DNA of 64,000 bases, taken from Solen grandis. Taxonomy: Eukaryota; Mollusca; Bivalvia; Adapedonta; Solenidae. The DNA lies in the NCBI GenBank assembly GCA_021229015.1, contig CM037785.1, positions 44,228,543-44,292,542 on the forward strand, given 5' to 3'. Each line of letters opens with the position of its first letter. Within the stretch, counting starts at the first letter, position 1. Under the pieces are notes generated by a model that worked only from the letters and a program-made list of their open reading frames with translations, was not told where the DNA came from and ran no database searches. This document shows positions 53,531-64,000 of this stretch, one piece after another. A program made the translations under genes and the position numbers.

Positions 53531-53924
53531 ATATTCAACTTCATTATAAGTCAAGGGCAGTAACTCAATACCTAACGGTCCAATATCAGTCACAATTGAG
53601 ATTTGTCGATAAACGTTTCCTTCACTTTTCTTTTACTTTTGAGTAACATTGTAAAATAAATAAAGAATTTAAAGGGAGACAATTGCGTACCTGTTTACAA
53701 TACAATGGAACATTACTCTAGAAAATGATACTCTTACAACCTTTACTATTTCATCACATTTTGATTTTTAATGCATTAAATATAACAAAGTAACTAAATT
53801 AAAAATGCAATGACATATTTTGATAACTGAACAAAACTACAGGCACTAGAACTGCCATTGACATAGTGCAAATACCCTCGCATGCCGCTTTGTCACATGG
53901 ATTTTAAATTCAAGTAACATGTAG
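53531..53924. other. Non-coding, nothing recognised
   Basis: No supportable feature. Confidence 0.4.
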
Positions 53925-54256
53925 GTCAGAGATATGGTCAGTGCACTTCCCCTCAATGAAATCTATTCACATATGAAGTTTCATCTTGATAACTGTATAT
54001 ACTTTTTGAGTTACAATCCAGAAAAAAATAAAGTATCAAAATTTACAAAGGACTCCAAAATTACGTAACAGAGAGTTATGGTTCTTGGTCACTGCACAAC
54101 CCTTCATTGAGATCTATCCACATATGAAATTTCATCTTGATACCTTATATGCTTTTTGAGATATGGTCCGGACAAACAAAATCCGATAGACGGCCGGATA
54201 GACAAGCTAGATCCAGTATACCCCCTTTCAACTTTGTTGTACGGGGATTATTATAA
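53925..54256 (+). repeat. 'gggcaataactcc'-family repeat, short copy
   Basis: Two internal units, matching 4608-5275: 'tctattcacatatgaagttt', 'tactttttgagttacaatcc', 'ttatggttcttggtcactgc', and an end 'aactttgttgtacggggatt'. Confidence 0.8.
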
Positions 54257-54304
54257 TCAAAGGACCAAAACTCCCGACATATATGTCGATTTTTTTTGTC
54301 AGGA

Positions 54305-54330
54305 AAGCACAAAAAAAAAAAAAAAAAAAA
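54305..54330. repeat. Poly(A) tract
   Basis: A-run of about 20 between two dispersed repeats. Confidence 0.8.
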
Positions 54331-54344
54331 ACCAACAAAAAACA

Positions 54345-54830
54345 AGAGTGCCAAGATGGCCAAAAACCATTGCTATTGCTAACATTGCCTTTTACAACAA
54401 AGTCATATTGAATACAAAATCCATTCATTCAGAAAAACACAGCAAAATGGGGCGGGGCCAATTTTGACCCCAGGGTCATGATTTGAAACAATATGGTAGA
54501 GGTTCACTAGACAATGCTACACACCAAAGCTCTAGGCCTTGCAGTTTTGCAGAAGATTTTCAAAATTTGCATGTTAAAAATATATTTTTAGCTCCTGTGA
54601 CCTACCTTTTTTAAACCAATCAAATTAATTTGGAAATCTCTGATAGAGGACATCATAAGGATAATTCCTGTTAAGTTTGGTCAAAATCCAATCAGCGGTT
54701 TAGGAGGAGATGTTATTTAAAGGCAATTGTTGACGCCGGACGTCACGCACACATGGGCGCACGCACGGACGACGGGCAAAAGGCGATCACAATAGCTCAC
54801 CACGAGCACGTTGAGCTCAGGTAAGCTATA
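54345..54830 (-). mobile_element. 'agctcacctgagc'-family repeat, inverted compact copy
   Basis: It starts 'aagagtgccaagatggccaa' and ends with 'cacgagcacgttgagctcag', the complement of the start of the 9925 copy, including the 'cgcacggacgacgggcaaaa' run. It is ~490 bases, against ~800 for the + strand copy. Confidence 0.82.
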
Positions 54831-55721
54831 AAAAAAAGAGGGGGGGGGGGGGCGCTTCCACATTGTATGACTTCTTAACTTGTCCTTATCGTAGTAAAGT
54901 TAATATATATTTTAAAAGAGTATAAAAAATTATAATTTGTTTGTACACATTATAGTTAAAAGTGGAATACAAGAGGTCCTGCTGGTATAAGTACGTAAGA
55001 TGAAGTCCCTGTAATATTTCCGCTACATTTCGGACCTAATGGCCTTTCACGGAGATAACCGTGGTTTCTTAATGTTTCATTAGGGTGCCTTGGTTATCTT
55101 GGTTGAGGTTAAGTGATCCGAGACGTAGCAGAGCCGTTACAGGGACTTTACCTTAAATGCGACGTATTGCTAAAAAAATAACATTATCTTCGATGTGTAA
55201 GTACTTACTGCTTTGAAAGGCGATAAGTTATTACTTGAAAGTACAACATTTAGAGGAGAACTGATATTAACTGTGTTAAAATTAGTTAAGAGAAAGCGGT
55301 CACCAAGCAATGCCGTTCTGTTCCATTACATTTGTTTGACAAAAAGGACATATTTTTTTCTTCATAGGGGATGCCTTCATAGCGACTTGTTTCTACAGGA
55401 AGTGACTGATTTGCTGCGCGATAACTAAAATATTATTTCACTTTTTTTCTATATGTAAGAAATAGGCTCCATACTTGGTGAGTATTTAAAACTTAAATAT
55501 ATGTCATTTATTGGATAATGGTAGTCCCGCATGCCAATTTTGTTTGAACTGATCAATAAGAGTTACAAGTTGATGGATATTGGTAAATTTTTTTAAATAT
55601 ATTGTTTTGTGATGGTTAACAAAACACCTAAATCATTTAAATGCCATAAGCTTGAGTCTTTCGATTTCGAAAGTCTAAGTTTAATGTCGAAAGATGTGCT
55701 TTAGTTGTCGTGGATGTATTT

Positions 55722-55755
<34 letters not shown>

Positions 55756-56095
55756 CAACACACTATGCGTTGCTTCCTTTTATTATTTTCATTATTAAAT
55801 GATAATTACCAGAAAAAAATAATAATACCAAACTACTGAATGCATCAAATTGCAGAGTGTATTCTGTATAGTATCCAGCATACTGATAAAAGCAAATACA
55901 TGTATTTAGATAACAGAAACATTTAACCCCTGACATAGTTGTTCAACAAATATGTATTTGATGTCTTCTACAGTTACTGAAATAGTTATACAGTGTGATT
56001 ATATATTCATGCATGAACAAAACTTTTGTAATTATATAGAAATATAAAACTATACAATAATACTGTCATAATATGTCAGGTAGCTTTTACAACAG
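54831..56095. other. Non-coding, microsatellites only
   Basis: G-run at 54839-54852 and (GA)n at 55722-55755. The 71-codon frame at 55213-55428 is unassigned. No gene is supported. Confidence 0.4.
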
Positions 56096-56240
56096 GTTCT
56101 AAGTACTGCCACGCTGCGATATGACATAGACATTTGGCATGATACCACACCGGACACCTGGCCAACCAGTCCTGAAACTACCCTTATTCATTGCGCGCCA
56201 AGCAAGGGAGCTACGCAGTCGTGAAAGCCTCCAAAGTAAT
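56096..56240 (-). mobile_element. SINE family 2 fragment
   Basis: 'gtactgccacgctgcgatat', 'catttggcatgataccacac', 'ccggacacctggccaaccag' and 'gcgcgccaagcaagggagct' match the body of the 34264 copy. Confidence 0.75.
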
Positions 56241-56299
56241 GTCACAGTTCCTTTTTTTTTCTTTCTTTTATTCCCAAATTGTGTGATGAACGATTGGGT

Positions 56300-56525
56300 C
56301 CTACTAAAAACCACTAAGAACTACTATAAGAACTACTAAAAACCACTAAGAACTACTATAAGAACTACTAAAAACCACTGAGAACTACTATAAGAACCAC
56401 TAAAAACCACTAAGAACTACTATAAGAACTACTAAAAACCACTGAGAACTACTATAAGAACTACTAAAAACCACTAAGAACTACTATAAGAACTACTAAA
56501 AACCACTAAGAACAACTAAGAAGGC
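56300..56525. repeat. ~32-bp minisatellite, about seven units
   Basis: Unit 'aaaaaccactaagaactact' plus 'ataagaactact'. The unit is itself built of 'aactact' and 'accacta' sub-repeats. Confidence 0.93.
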
Positions 56526-57223
56526 ACTATGAATCAAGGAACTAATAAGATTGCAATCTGTTACGTAATTTAGCACCTGGTGCTACTGTACACGTGCCAT
56601 TAAGCGTGTCAACTCAAGTAACACAATACACAGTACCATTAACCCGCAGCGCGACAGCGTGAGCTGTGTTTCACGTTAAGTTGTAAATGCTGATGATTAT
56701 GACTAGATTGAAAAAAAAAGTATGATGATACATATAATGATACTCGCACTAATGGTTTCTTGAATTAATCCATCTATTTTTATACTGGATGTTAATATGA
56801 ACTTAGGAAAGAAAACAACATTATATAGTATATAATAATTAACAATTCCTGACCGTTTATTTTATTATTACGTCAAAAATGTGAGGAAGCGTTCAACGAA
56901 AACTATGACGAATTAGCGGACCGTGGTGTGAGGCATTTTCAAATTATTTCGATAAACATATCAACCCTGACATATAACCAAAAACGCCTTGGACAGAAAA
57001 AGCCTAAACCATCGGATTATTAAAATGTTATAGCAGCGCCTGACTCAAAATTAGCAAAAATGGAATATGAATCGGGTAATACTGGGACAAGTGACATATC
57101 CAGCATAGATGATTCCGATCATGTGAAACAAAACTTAGCGTGTAGTAAAGACAGGCCTCTCCTCCTCTCCTCTTAGGGTATTCTCTCTCCCCCCCCCCCC
57201 CCCCCCAAAAGTTCAAAATAGAA
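56526..57223. other. Non-coding, nothing recognised
   Basis: C-run at 57189-57206. No supportable gene. Confidence 0.4.
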
Positions 57224-57930
57224 ATGCCGCCTGTAAATTCTCCAAATAAGTGTGACGTTATCACCGATTTAAATACTGAAAGAATTTCCGATGGAACTGA
57301 ATCTACATGGATTTAACAATTTGACATAAACATGAGTGATAAGAATATTTTACAGAATCATCAATGGTTAAACGACAAACATCTAAATGCAGTCATTCAA
57401 ATACTAAGATCACCGTTTCCAAATATGAACGGTCTACAAAACACGAAATCAGCTCAATTCTTCATGGAAAGTAAAAAAAACAACAACATGGAATGTAAGA
57501 AGGAAATGTTCTCGTCAAATTCAGAAACCGTCAGTTCAGATACATTTTGACGGGACTTGCCATTGGACTGTTAGCGTGGTATCTGCCGAGGAACCAGACA
57601 CGGTGTATTATTTTGACAGTTTAAGTGACAATTTGAAAAATTTGAAAATTAACGTTCAAATACAATTATCATAACTTTATCATAGTACGAATGGTCATGT
57701 TTCAATCAAATTTCCAAGAACACAGCAACAACCAAACAACAATGTCTGTGGTCTATTTGCTATCGCACATTCAGTCGATTTTTGTTTTAGCGATGGGACA
57801 TTGAATTTTAAAAATTAATATAATATTTCAGAAATGAGAAAACATCTTTTTCATTGTCTTGAAAACGGGAAAATGTCACCATTCCCAAAAGAAAATATTA
57901 AAATACACAGATCTACATCCTTTCAAGGAC
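57224..57930 (+). pseudogene. Ulp1/SENP-like (C48) cysteine protease remnant
   Basis: In order but over at least two frames: MPPVNSPNKCDVITDLNTER, then after one stop NILQNHQWLNDKHLNAVIQI and FPNMNGLQ. Then come IHFDGTCHWTVSVVSAEEPD with VYYFDSLSDN, PRTQQQPNNNVCGLFAIAHS, and EMRKHLFHCLENGKMSPFPK. The W-L-x-D-x-x-(I/L) opening, the H of C-H-W (57561-57563), the D of Y-F-D (57615-57617), and the C of V-C-G-L-F (57747-57749) correspond to the His-Asp-Cys triad of Ulp1-type SUMO proteases. A frameshift at the A-rich stretch near 57480-57510, and stops after 57670 and 57815, show decay. Such proteases also occur in large DNA transposons, so it may be element cargo rather than a host gene. Confidence 0.75.
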
Positions 57931-58564
57931 TGCATAAAACAATAAAGATTAAAACAACCTGAACCGATTGGTTCAGTGTGAAAATAAAAAATATCTCAAA
58001 TGGTATCACCAAGTATACGTTGGTATAAACAACTGTAAAAAACTATCATTTAATTTCTTGATGATGATGATAACTATTGATATAGTATGGCATGTGTCAG
58101 TCGCTGTAATAAACGCATTCACACACAGAGAAAGCAAATACCTATTGAGAGGGGGCGGGGAGACAAGAGAGAGATTTAGAGAGAAAGTTTTGCTACAATA
58201 ATTTGTTTAACTATCATTTGATTAATATTAAGAAACACAAAACAGACAACAAATAATTATCAAATGCGTATTTCATTTAAAATGCTTATTTGCTAACAAC
58301 ACTGATGTATTAATCAAAAGATAAATAATTAATTAATTTTTTTAATTAAATCATTAAGTCCCCCTTAACCTAATTGGCTACAATTTGAGAAACCGTTACA
58401 TCAAATATTAGAGAATATTAGAGAAATATAGGGATAGAATGAGACAAATAAAGACAATATTTTGTAAATATGGGTAAGGGAGCCTTCATTGGATAACAAC
58501 ATAACAAAAATAAAGTAAATGCGTAATTAAGATTTTAATTTATATAAAACTGCACAAATCAACC
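57931..58564. other. Non-coding, nothing recognised
   Basis: AT-rich; an AG-rich stretch at 58125-58190 is simple sequence. Confidence 0.4.
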
Positions 58565-58571
58565 TAATTAA

Positions 58572-58664
58572 GCTACTACCTACTAAACGACTGTCTCGGA
58601 GACCGGCGGAGACCGGCGAAGACCGGAGACCGGCGACCGGAGACCGTCTTTTAGTAGACCCCAA
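58572..58664. repeat. GC-rich palindrome with 'gaccggcg' repeats
   Basis: 'ctactaaacgactgtctc' and 'gagaccgtcttttagtag' form imperfect inverted ends around six reiterations of 'gagaccgg(cg)'. The block is strikingly GC-rich within an AT-rich kilobase. It is not coding, and its nature is unknown. Confidence 0.75.
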
Positions 58665-59334
58665 CGAAAAGGATGGTACTAAGAAGTAAATTTAGAGTGT
58701 GATATCATTAAAATTTATAAAAGTATTAAAATGAAGTTGATGACTTAGGAACCAGTTTAGTATACGGGTAATGTTCATGAATCCAGGTCTCTATTGACTA
58801 TAGACGTTATATATGTATCAACTCCTCTAAAATATAGACAAGAAATTGATGAATAAAAAAATCACCGAGAAATGAAATAAATAAGTAGATAGCATGCCAT
58901 TTGCTGTTATCAGATTTATATAATCTTGATATGATAAATGCCACTATAATTAACAAACTCCGCGACCTACTTATATAACATAAGTAATATAAATTTATTT
59001 ATAATTATTTTTCAATATGATAGGAACTTTATCCTTTATTATTATTTTTAAAAGTATTGAAAGGTTTAATATACGGGTAAAATCACGAATCAGTTGCATT
59101 TATTAGAAATACTAAGAACAACCTACTTAGGACTGCTAAAATGATATTAATACAATGTAGTAAGAAGTTCTATAAGCTGATATTATCAATTCGATGAAAA
59201 GTATGAGATAAATCATTATCTGATTAACAATCGGAACGTATGTAACAGATACAAACTGTTACAACCCGAGACGTTATGAAGTTTGAAGTTAATTTAGTAA
59301 ATATATTTATTTTACGTAGATTCTTCCACTAAAA
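58665..59334. other. Non-coding, nothing recognised
   Basis: AT-rich; no supportable feature. Confidence 0.4.
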
Positions 59335-59480
59335 TAAATCCCTATCGAAGGTTCCTGGATTGGACCAGTTATTTGCGTCTGGGAAGGTCGTGAAGAATTC
59401 TTGCCTTCAACGGGGTTTGAACCCACAACCTTCGGAATCCGTAATCCGACACGTTACCACTGGACCACGGCGCCCTTTTT
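59335..59480 (-). mobile_element. tRNA-headed dispersed repeat, copy 2
   Basis: 'gaaggttcctggattggacc', 'ttcttgccttcaacggggtt', then the reversed tRNA-like head with 'tgaacccacaaccttcgg' and 'acgttaccactggaccacgg'. It is the better copy of the pair with 23556-23715. Confidence 0.75.
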
Positions 59481-59573
59481 AATATTTTTTGTATTGTAAT
59501 GTTTATTATTAATTTTAGGGCAATCGTGTTAATCATTTTGCAGATCTAAATGGTCGTGAGTTGAACCGCCTCG

Positions 59574-59594
59574 GCCCCCCCCCCCCCCCCCCCC
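59574..59594. repeat. Poly(C) tract
   Basis: About 20 consecutive C. Confidence 0.95.
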
Positions 59595-60574
59595 TCTCTC
59601 GTCGGGAGTGAAAATGTGTTAATATCTGCAGACAAAAGTTCTAGTCCAACTAAGGAACCATTATTGATTGGAATTTCCGTAGATGTTTCCTGATAGGCTT
59701 CAAATTATAGTAATTAGTATGTCTGTAGGATTAGGAATTCTCTCTCATTCACAGATAAAAGAACATCAGAGGATCATAAAGTGTCTTTGATGTCATTAGA
59801 AAGTACATGCATACAAAGGGACAGGAAACATCTGAACATTAATATTTAAACAACTATACATCATATTACCAGCTCGATCACATTAAGGCACGGGATCAGG
59901 TGTAACAATATTTCTATTTTAAAAAGAGCAAAATGAATTACATTCAAACTTATCTTAGATATAAAAAAGTTTTGAAACAGACAAAACAAGAAAGAAAAAA
60001 ACATCGTCTTAATTAAGAATATTTATTACTACCAGTATGGTCCCTAATTGATATAACTAATTGTTCAACATTTGATTCATTTTTATATCGTCAGTTTATG
60101 TTTACTGCATGATGGTAATTACAATAATAATTAACAAAAATAATATTGTATTGAAGCATCTCCTATCTATGAAAAAATCCTTAATATAACCAGCTAGTAA
60201 GATTGAGTGATAGACATCAATTACATGTGATACAAGTATTACATCGCCGGGCATTCTTTTTGTTAAAATAAAAATATAAACATACAAGTAATCATAAGTT
60301 AATACAAGCAAAGGACAGTCCTAACGCATGATCATGATTGTAATACTTTACAAGGAAATGTATCAACCATCTCAAGCTTTGTTATGTAAATATGCAATAA
60401 AAATGTTTATTTATTACCTTTATACACATGTATGTGAAAAATTACACATTTACATTAATGTATAAAACAGTAGAAAGCAAAATCATTATGTAGACATGGA
60501 GAAAGCATACTCATCAATAAAAAATAAATAAATACAAGAGCAAATAAATAATGAACAGAATGCAATTCTATTTT
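59595..60574. other. Non-coding, nothing recognised
   Basis: No supportable feature. Confidence 0.4.
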
Positions 60575-62840
60575 TAGGTTTTCGCCTCTGCAGGGCGAAA
60601 ACCTATTGTTCTTCTTCTGTTGATTTTTTTTTTTTTTTTGTTTTTTGTTTTTCTATTATTTTTCCAAGTCCACCCATTTTTGTAGCCAGCCTAGCGGCCA
60701 GATGAGAAAAGCTACAGCTATGAAATTTTGGGCATGGAGTCATATTTATCTGAACTTGTGCCTAAATGGTCAAACTTTTCACTTTTATTTCTGATTTAGC
60801 CACTAGGGGGCGCAATGCATGTAATCTCTGTTTTGCTAATAACTAGAAAATTTGAAACCTGATTTAGATGCGGTTTTTTACATAATGTTCCTTGTTGACA
60901 GCCCAATCAAATATGATGGAAATCTCATCATCGAGCACTGGGGGGGGGGGGGGGGGGGGGTTTTTTTTTAGGAGAAGTTGAATGTTCAAACCTTGGAAAA
61001 AAGTGGACAAATGAGGGTAGGTCTACGAAAAACCTACCCATTTTTGTTAGAGATTAGATAGAAGAATTCTTCTGTTGGCTGCATACGATTTGCAAGACAT
61101 ATACGCACAAAATATATGGGGTGGCGAATTTAGGAAATGCGTGGTTTGTCCTCTAGAGACGGTCAAACTTCACTAAATTTTAGGAAAAAATAAAATTTAA
61201 AAAACATGTTTTTGTCGCTCCTGACTTTATTTTCTGTTCATTCTTCATGAAATTTTCACACGATATGTATTGTTATGTTTGAAACGGCCTCACAATTAAA
61301 AAAATAAAAAAAAACATTGAAAAGGTCAAGGTCATATTACGATTATTGTGTTTTTATTCGGCCACAAATAGCTACAAAACTAAAAATATTTCATTGAGAG
61401 TATATGGACAAAAGTTTTAGTTCTTAAAGAGCTCTTTCCAGTGATGTTTAGGTTTTGAAGATCGGACTTGATTTGGTCATTATACGGCAGTCCAAAGTTT
61501 GATCCTTTTTTTTTGGAATAATTGTAAATCAGGTTTTATGCTTCAAATTCTGATATATAAGAATAAAAAGTTCGACTTGTGCGACTAGTATACTTGATTG
61601 AACTATTTGCTGCTTTGCTAGGTACCTAATGGTAAAATTTTAATCAATTTTGTTTCTCATTTTGCCGCTAGGGGGCGCTTTTCTTGACGTCATTCTTTTG
61701 CTTATAACTAAAAAAAGTTGAAGTCCGATTCGAATGCGGTTTTTTGCATTCTGTTCCCTGTTGATAGCCTAATAACATATGATAGGATTCGAGGGTCCGT
61801 GTGGCTGAAAGCTTTTGAGCTACGGAAGGCTGAATGTTCGAACCTCGCAAAAAACTGTGCAAATGAGGGTAGGTCTACGAAAAACCTATCCGTTTTTGTT
61901 AGAGATCAGATAGAAGAATTCCGTCTCCTGCATAGCATTTGAAAGACATATACACACAAAATATATGGGTTTGCGAATTTAAGAAATACGTGGTGTGTCC
62001 ACTAGAAACGGTCAAACTTCACTTAAATTTAGGAAAACCATAAAATTCCAAAAACATGTTTTTTGTCGCTCCTGACTTTATTTTTTGTTTAGTCGTCATG
62101 CAATTTTCACACGTTATGTATTGTTAAGTTTGAAAGGGCCTCACAATTAAAAAGTTAAAAAACATTGAAAAGGTCAAGGTCATATTACGATAATTGTGTT
62201 TTTATTCGGCCCAAAAGTGCTCCAAAACTAAAAATATTTCATTTAGAGTATATGAACAGAAGTTTTATTTCTAAATAGTTTTTTCGGATTATGTTTAGTT
62301 TTTGAAGATCGGACTTGATTTGTTCATTTTATGGCAGTCCAAAGTTTGATCCTTTTTTGGAATAATTATTAATAAGTTTTTGTGATATATAAGAAAAAGA
62401 ATGTTCGACTAATGCGACTTATATACTTGTTTGAACTATTTGCTGCATTTCTAGGTACCTAATTGTAAATTTGTATCATTTTTTTTCTCATTTTGCCGCT
62501 AGAGGGCGTTTTGCTTAAAATCACTCTTATAACTCAAAACGTTAAAGTCTGATTGAAATCCGGTTTTCAGCATTTTGTTCCTTGTTGACAGCACCACAGA
62601 ATGTGATGGATTTCAAAGTATAGGGCATGGGAAAATATTTGCGCTAGAAGAGGTTGAATGTTTTAACATTGCAAAAAAAAATAAAAAAAAAAATAAAAAT
62701 AAATAAATAAAAAATGAGCAAATGAGAGTAGGTCTTCAAAAAACCTTTTCGTTCTGCTTCATATTGAAAATTGTGGCCGAGTTGATTAGGTTAAAAGCGA
62801 AAACCGAGATACCGCTTGCGGTTCTAGTTTTTTTTAGTTT
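60575..62840 (+). repeat. Large element of three ~850-bp tandem units
   Basis: Each unit has 'gccgctagggggcgc' (60792, 61667 and 62504, with small changes), then 'ataactaaaaaaagttgaag', 'gcggttttttgcattctgtt', 'ccttgttgacagcc', 'aatgagggtaggtctacgaa', 'ctcctgactttattttctgt' and 'ggtcaaggtcatattacg'. The outer edges carry 'ttttcgcctctgcagggcga' (left) and 'aaagcgaaaaccgagatacc' (right), which are weakly inverted. The third unit is cut short. It is non-coding, probably a tandemly expanded non-autonomous element. A G/T homopolymer is at 60940-60968. Confidence 0.85.
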
Positions 62841-63029
62841 TATACAATTGCATGTAAAGAGCAGTTATACTAATAAACAAGTGAATAACTGCAGTTATAT
62901 CAATCATTAATATTTACCTAGCTTTAGACACGTGAAATATGTATTAGGTGCTTTGCACACGTTGGGGGATGCTGTCGACGCGGAAAATTACAGTTGTTAC
63001 GGCCAGAATTGTCTCACCTGATTGATATT
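62841..63029. other. Non-coding, nothing recognised
   Basis: No supportable feature. Confidence 0.4.
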
Positions 63030-63600
63030 TGAACTCAGACGTTCTCTGGCCACCTTGATGAAGCCCCCTGACATCCTAACTGGACTAATGTCACTGCCCT
63101 TGTCTCCTCTTTATCCCCTCGTATCTCCCTCCGTACAAGCGTTCGTCTTGTCTTCTTGTCAGCTGTTGCCCATGGCTGCCTCTCTTGGGAACTTAAACCT
63201 TGTCTGTTCTTTGCAGTTTCTACTGCTTTGGCCACAGACCACTTTCGCCCAGTTCGAAGTTCGACACCAGCACTTCTTACTGCATGGTCCTCAGAGTCCT
63301 TCAGTGCCATGAAAGGTCATGCCTTGGCCACTTTGAACTCTTCAACAAGGGAAGATACTGGTATCTGGAGCTTCCCTGATGAAGTGTACAGGCCAACCGA
63401 TGTAAAACTCGGGGATAAGCCAAAGCCAAGCTTCTTATGAACTTGTTTATGCTTCTCTCCAGGTCTTCCACTGTTGAAGTTGGGACTTCGTACACCATAA
63501 GGGGCCATAAGAGTCGTGGCAATAATCCATTCTGATACATCCAAACCTTGAACTTTCCAGTAACAGGTGTGGCATTTAATATATGCAATTCAGGACAGTT
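63030..63600 (-). pseudogene. Non-LTR retrotransposon ORF2 C-terminal fragment
   Basis: Reading leftward from ~63590: KFKVWMYQNGLLPRLLWPLM, VYEVPTSTVEDLERSINKFI, then after a frameshift LGFGLSPSFTSVGLYTSSGK and LQIPVSSLVEEFKVAKA. After a second shift come MALKDSEDHAVRSAGVELRT and GRKWSVAKAVETAKNR. This order (Y-x-x-G-L-L-P-R-L-x-W-P, L-P-x-x-S-L-V-E-E-F-K, A-G-x-x-x-x-T-G-R-K-W) is the region after the reverse transcriptase in a group of animal LINEs. Only the tail survives, with two frame changes. The + strand frames here are shadows. Confidence 0.8.
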
Positions 63601-63769
63601 CTGCTGATCTTTCAGTAATTTAAGACCAAAATCACCATAACCTGAATCTAAGCATCATTCCCAATTTACCTTGCCTTAAACAACTAGTGACTTAGGTCGG
63701 CTGCTTAGAAAAAAAATGCCTGGTATAAAATAAATTAAGGTTTCCAAAAAGCTTGACTTGACTCTTTAA

Positions 63770-64000
63770 AGCAGCTCATTCACAGATCGACTAAAAATTC
63801 AATTTTTAACTAAGTGTGTGTATTATGTCTATCAATACCCATCTACAGATGCATGGTCACCCAATGTAACCATCAGTAACTGTAAAATAAAATGGGTGGT
63901 TTCCCCATCACTGGCAATACCGTCACAGATCTGTCACTTGGCTCATCACTTTTACTGTTCGCGCAAGTGCTTATTTCAATGAATCATTGGTGGAACTTTT
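63770..64000. mobile_element. TTAA-flanked MITE, partial copy cut by the window edge
   Basis: Left flank TTAA (63766-63769), end 'agcagctcattcacagatcg', then 'aatacccatctacagatgca' and 'gtttccccatcac' match the 21813-22336 element read from its right end. Confidence 0.8.

Noticed and set aside
63022..63440. + strand frames of 94-96 codons
   Set aside because: They are shadows of the LINE ORF2 fragment on the minus strand, whose motifs are recognisable.

Overview
The window is eukaryotic and almost certainly a marine mollusc, probably a bivalve. It is AT-rich, with split genes (GT-AG introns), two 100-base assembly gaps, and a very dense load of dispersed repeats. These include tRNA-derived SINEs, TTAA- and TA-flanked MITEs, mariner, MULE and LINE remnants, and 'agctcacctgagc' and 'gggcaataactcc' repeats that I associate with bivalve genomes. 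The taxon is inferred, not measured.

Host genes are few. (1) A flavodoxin-fold NADPH-dependent FMN/quinone reductase lies on the + strand. Exon 1 is at 5658-5775, a central exon at 8606-8814 and the last exon at 14729-14970, with matching intron phases. The central exon is frameshifted by an 11-base tandem duplication, and the segment normally linking exon 1 to it is not visible, so this locus is either a pseudogene or misassembled. (2) The 3' end of a cadherin-like membrane protein lies on the - strand: exons at 25603-25715 and 24911-25066, a possible basic tail exon at 24588-24788 overlapping a polyA signal, and perhaps a further exon near 28690-28809. (3) A convincing but unidentified first coding exon lies at 51890-52033 on the - strand.

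Mobile DNA dominates. Inside the last intron of the reductase, antisense to it, is a 2.8 kb DNA transposon (11398-14181). It has an intact 469-residue FLYWCH + MULE transposase and composite inverted ends. A degenerate mariner transposase (43350-44080), LINE fragments (17060-17520, 47024-47690, 63030-63600), and a Ulp1/SENP-type protease pseudogene (57224-57930) are also present. So are a family of TTAA-flanked MITEs with a strong central palindrome (43082, 44792, 47348 and a truncated copy at 49397), long foldback elements (5867-6332, 6365-6718, 48128-48510) and a pogo-like MITE (32238-33139). A three-unit tandem repeat occupies 60575-62840.

The points most worth a second look are four. A 1.36 kb satellite (484-1846) appears to have expanded from the internal body of a resident SINE. 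A B-A-B rearrangement at 48799-50591 places a 595-base copy of sequence from 5.9 kb upstream between two nearly identical 601-base copies, with microhomology junctions. A MITE inserted inside a LINE reading frame proves a TTAA target duplication. Two different tRNA-headed SINE families share one 3' tail. I saw no prokaryotic systems, CRISPR arrays or functional rRNA/tRNA genes.
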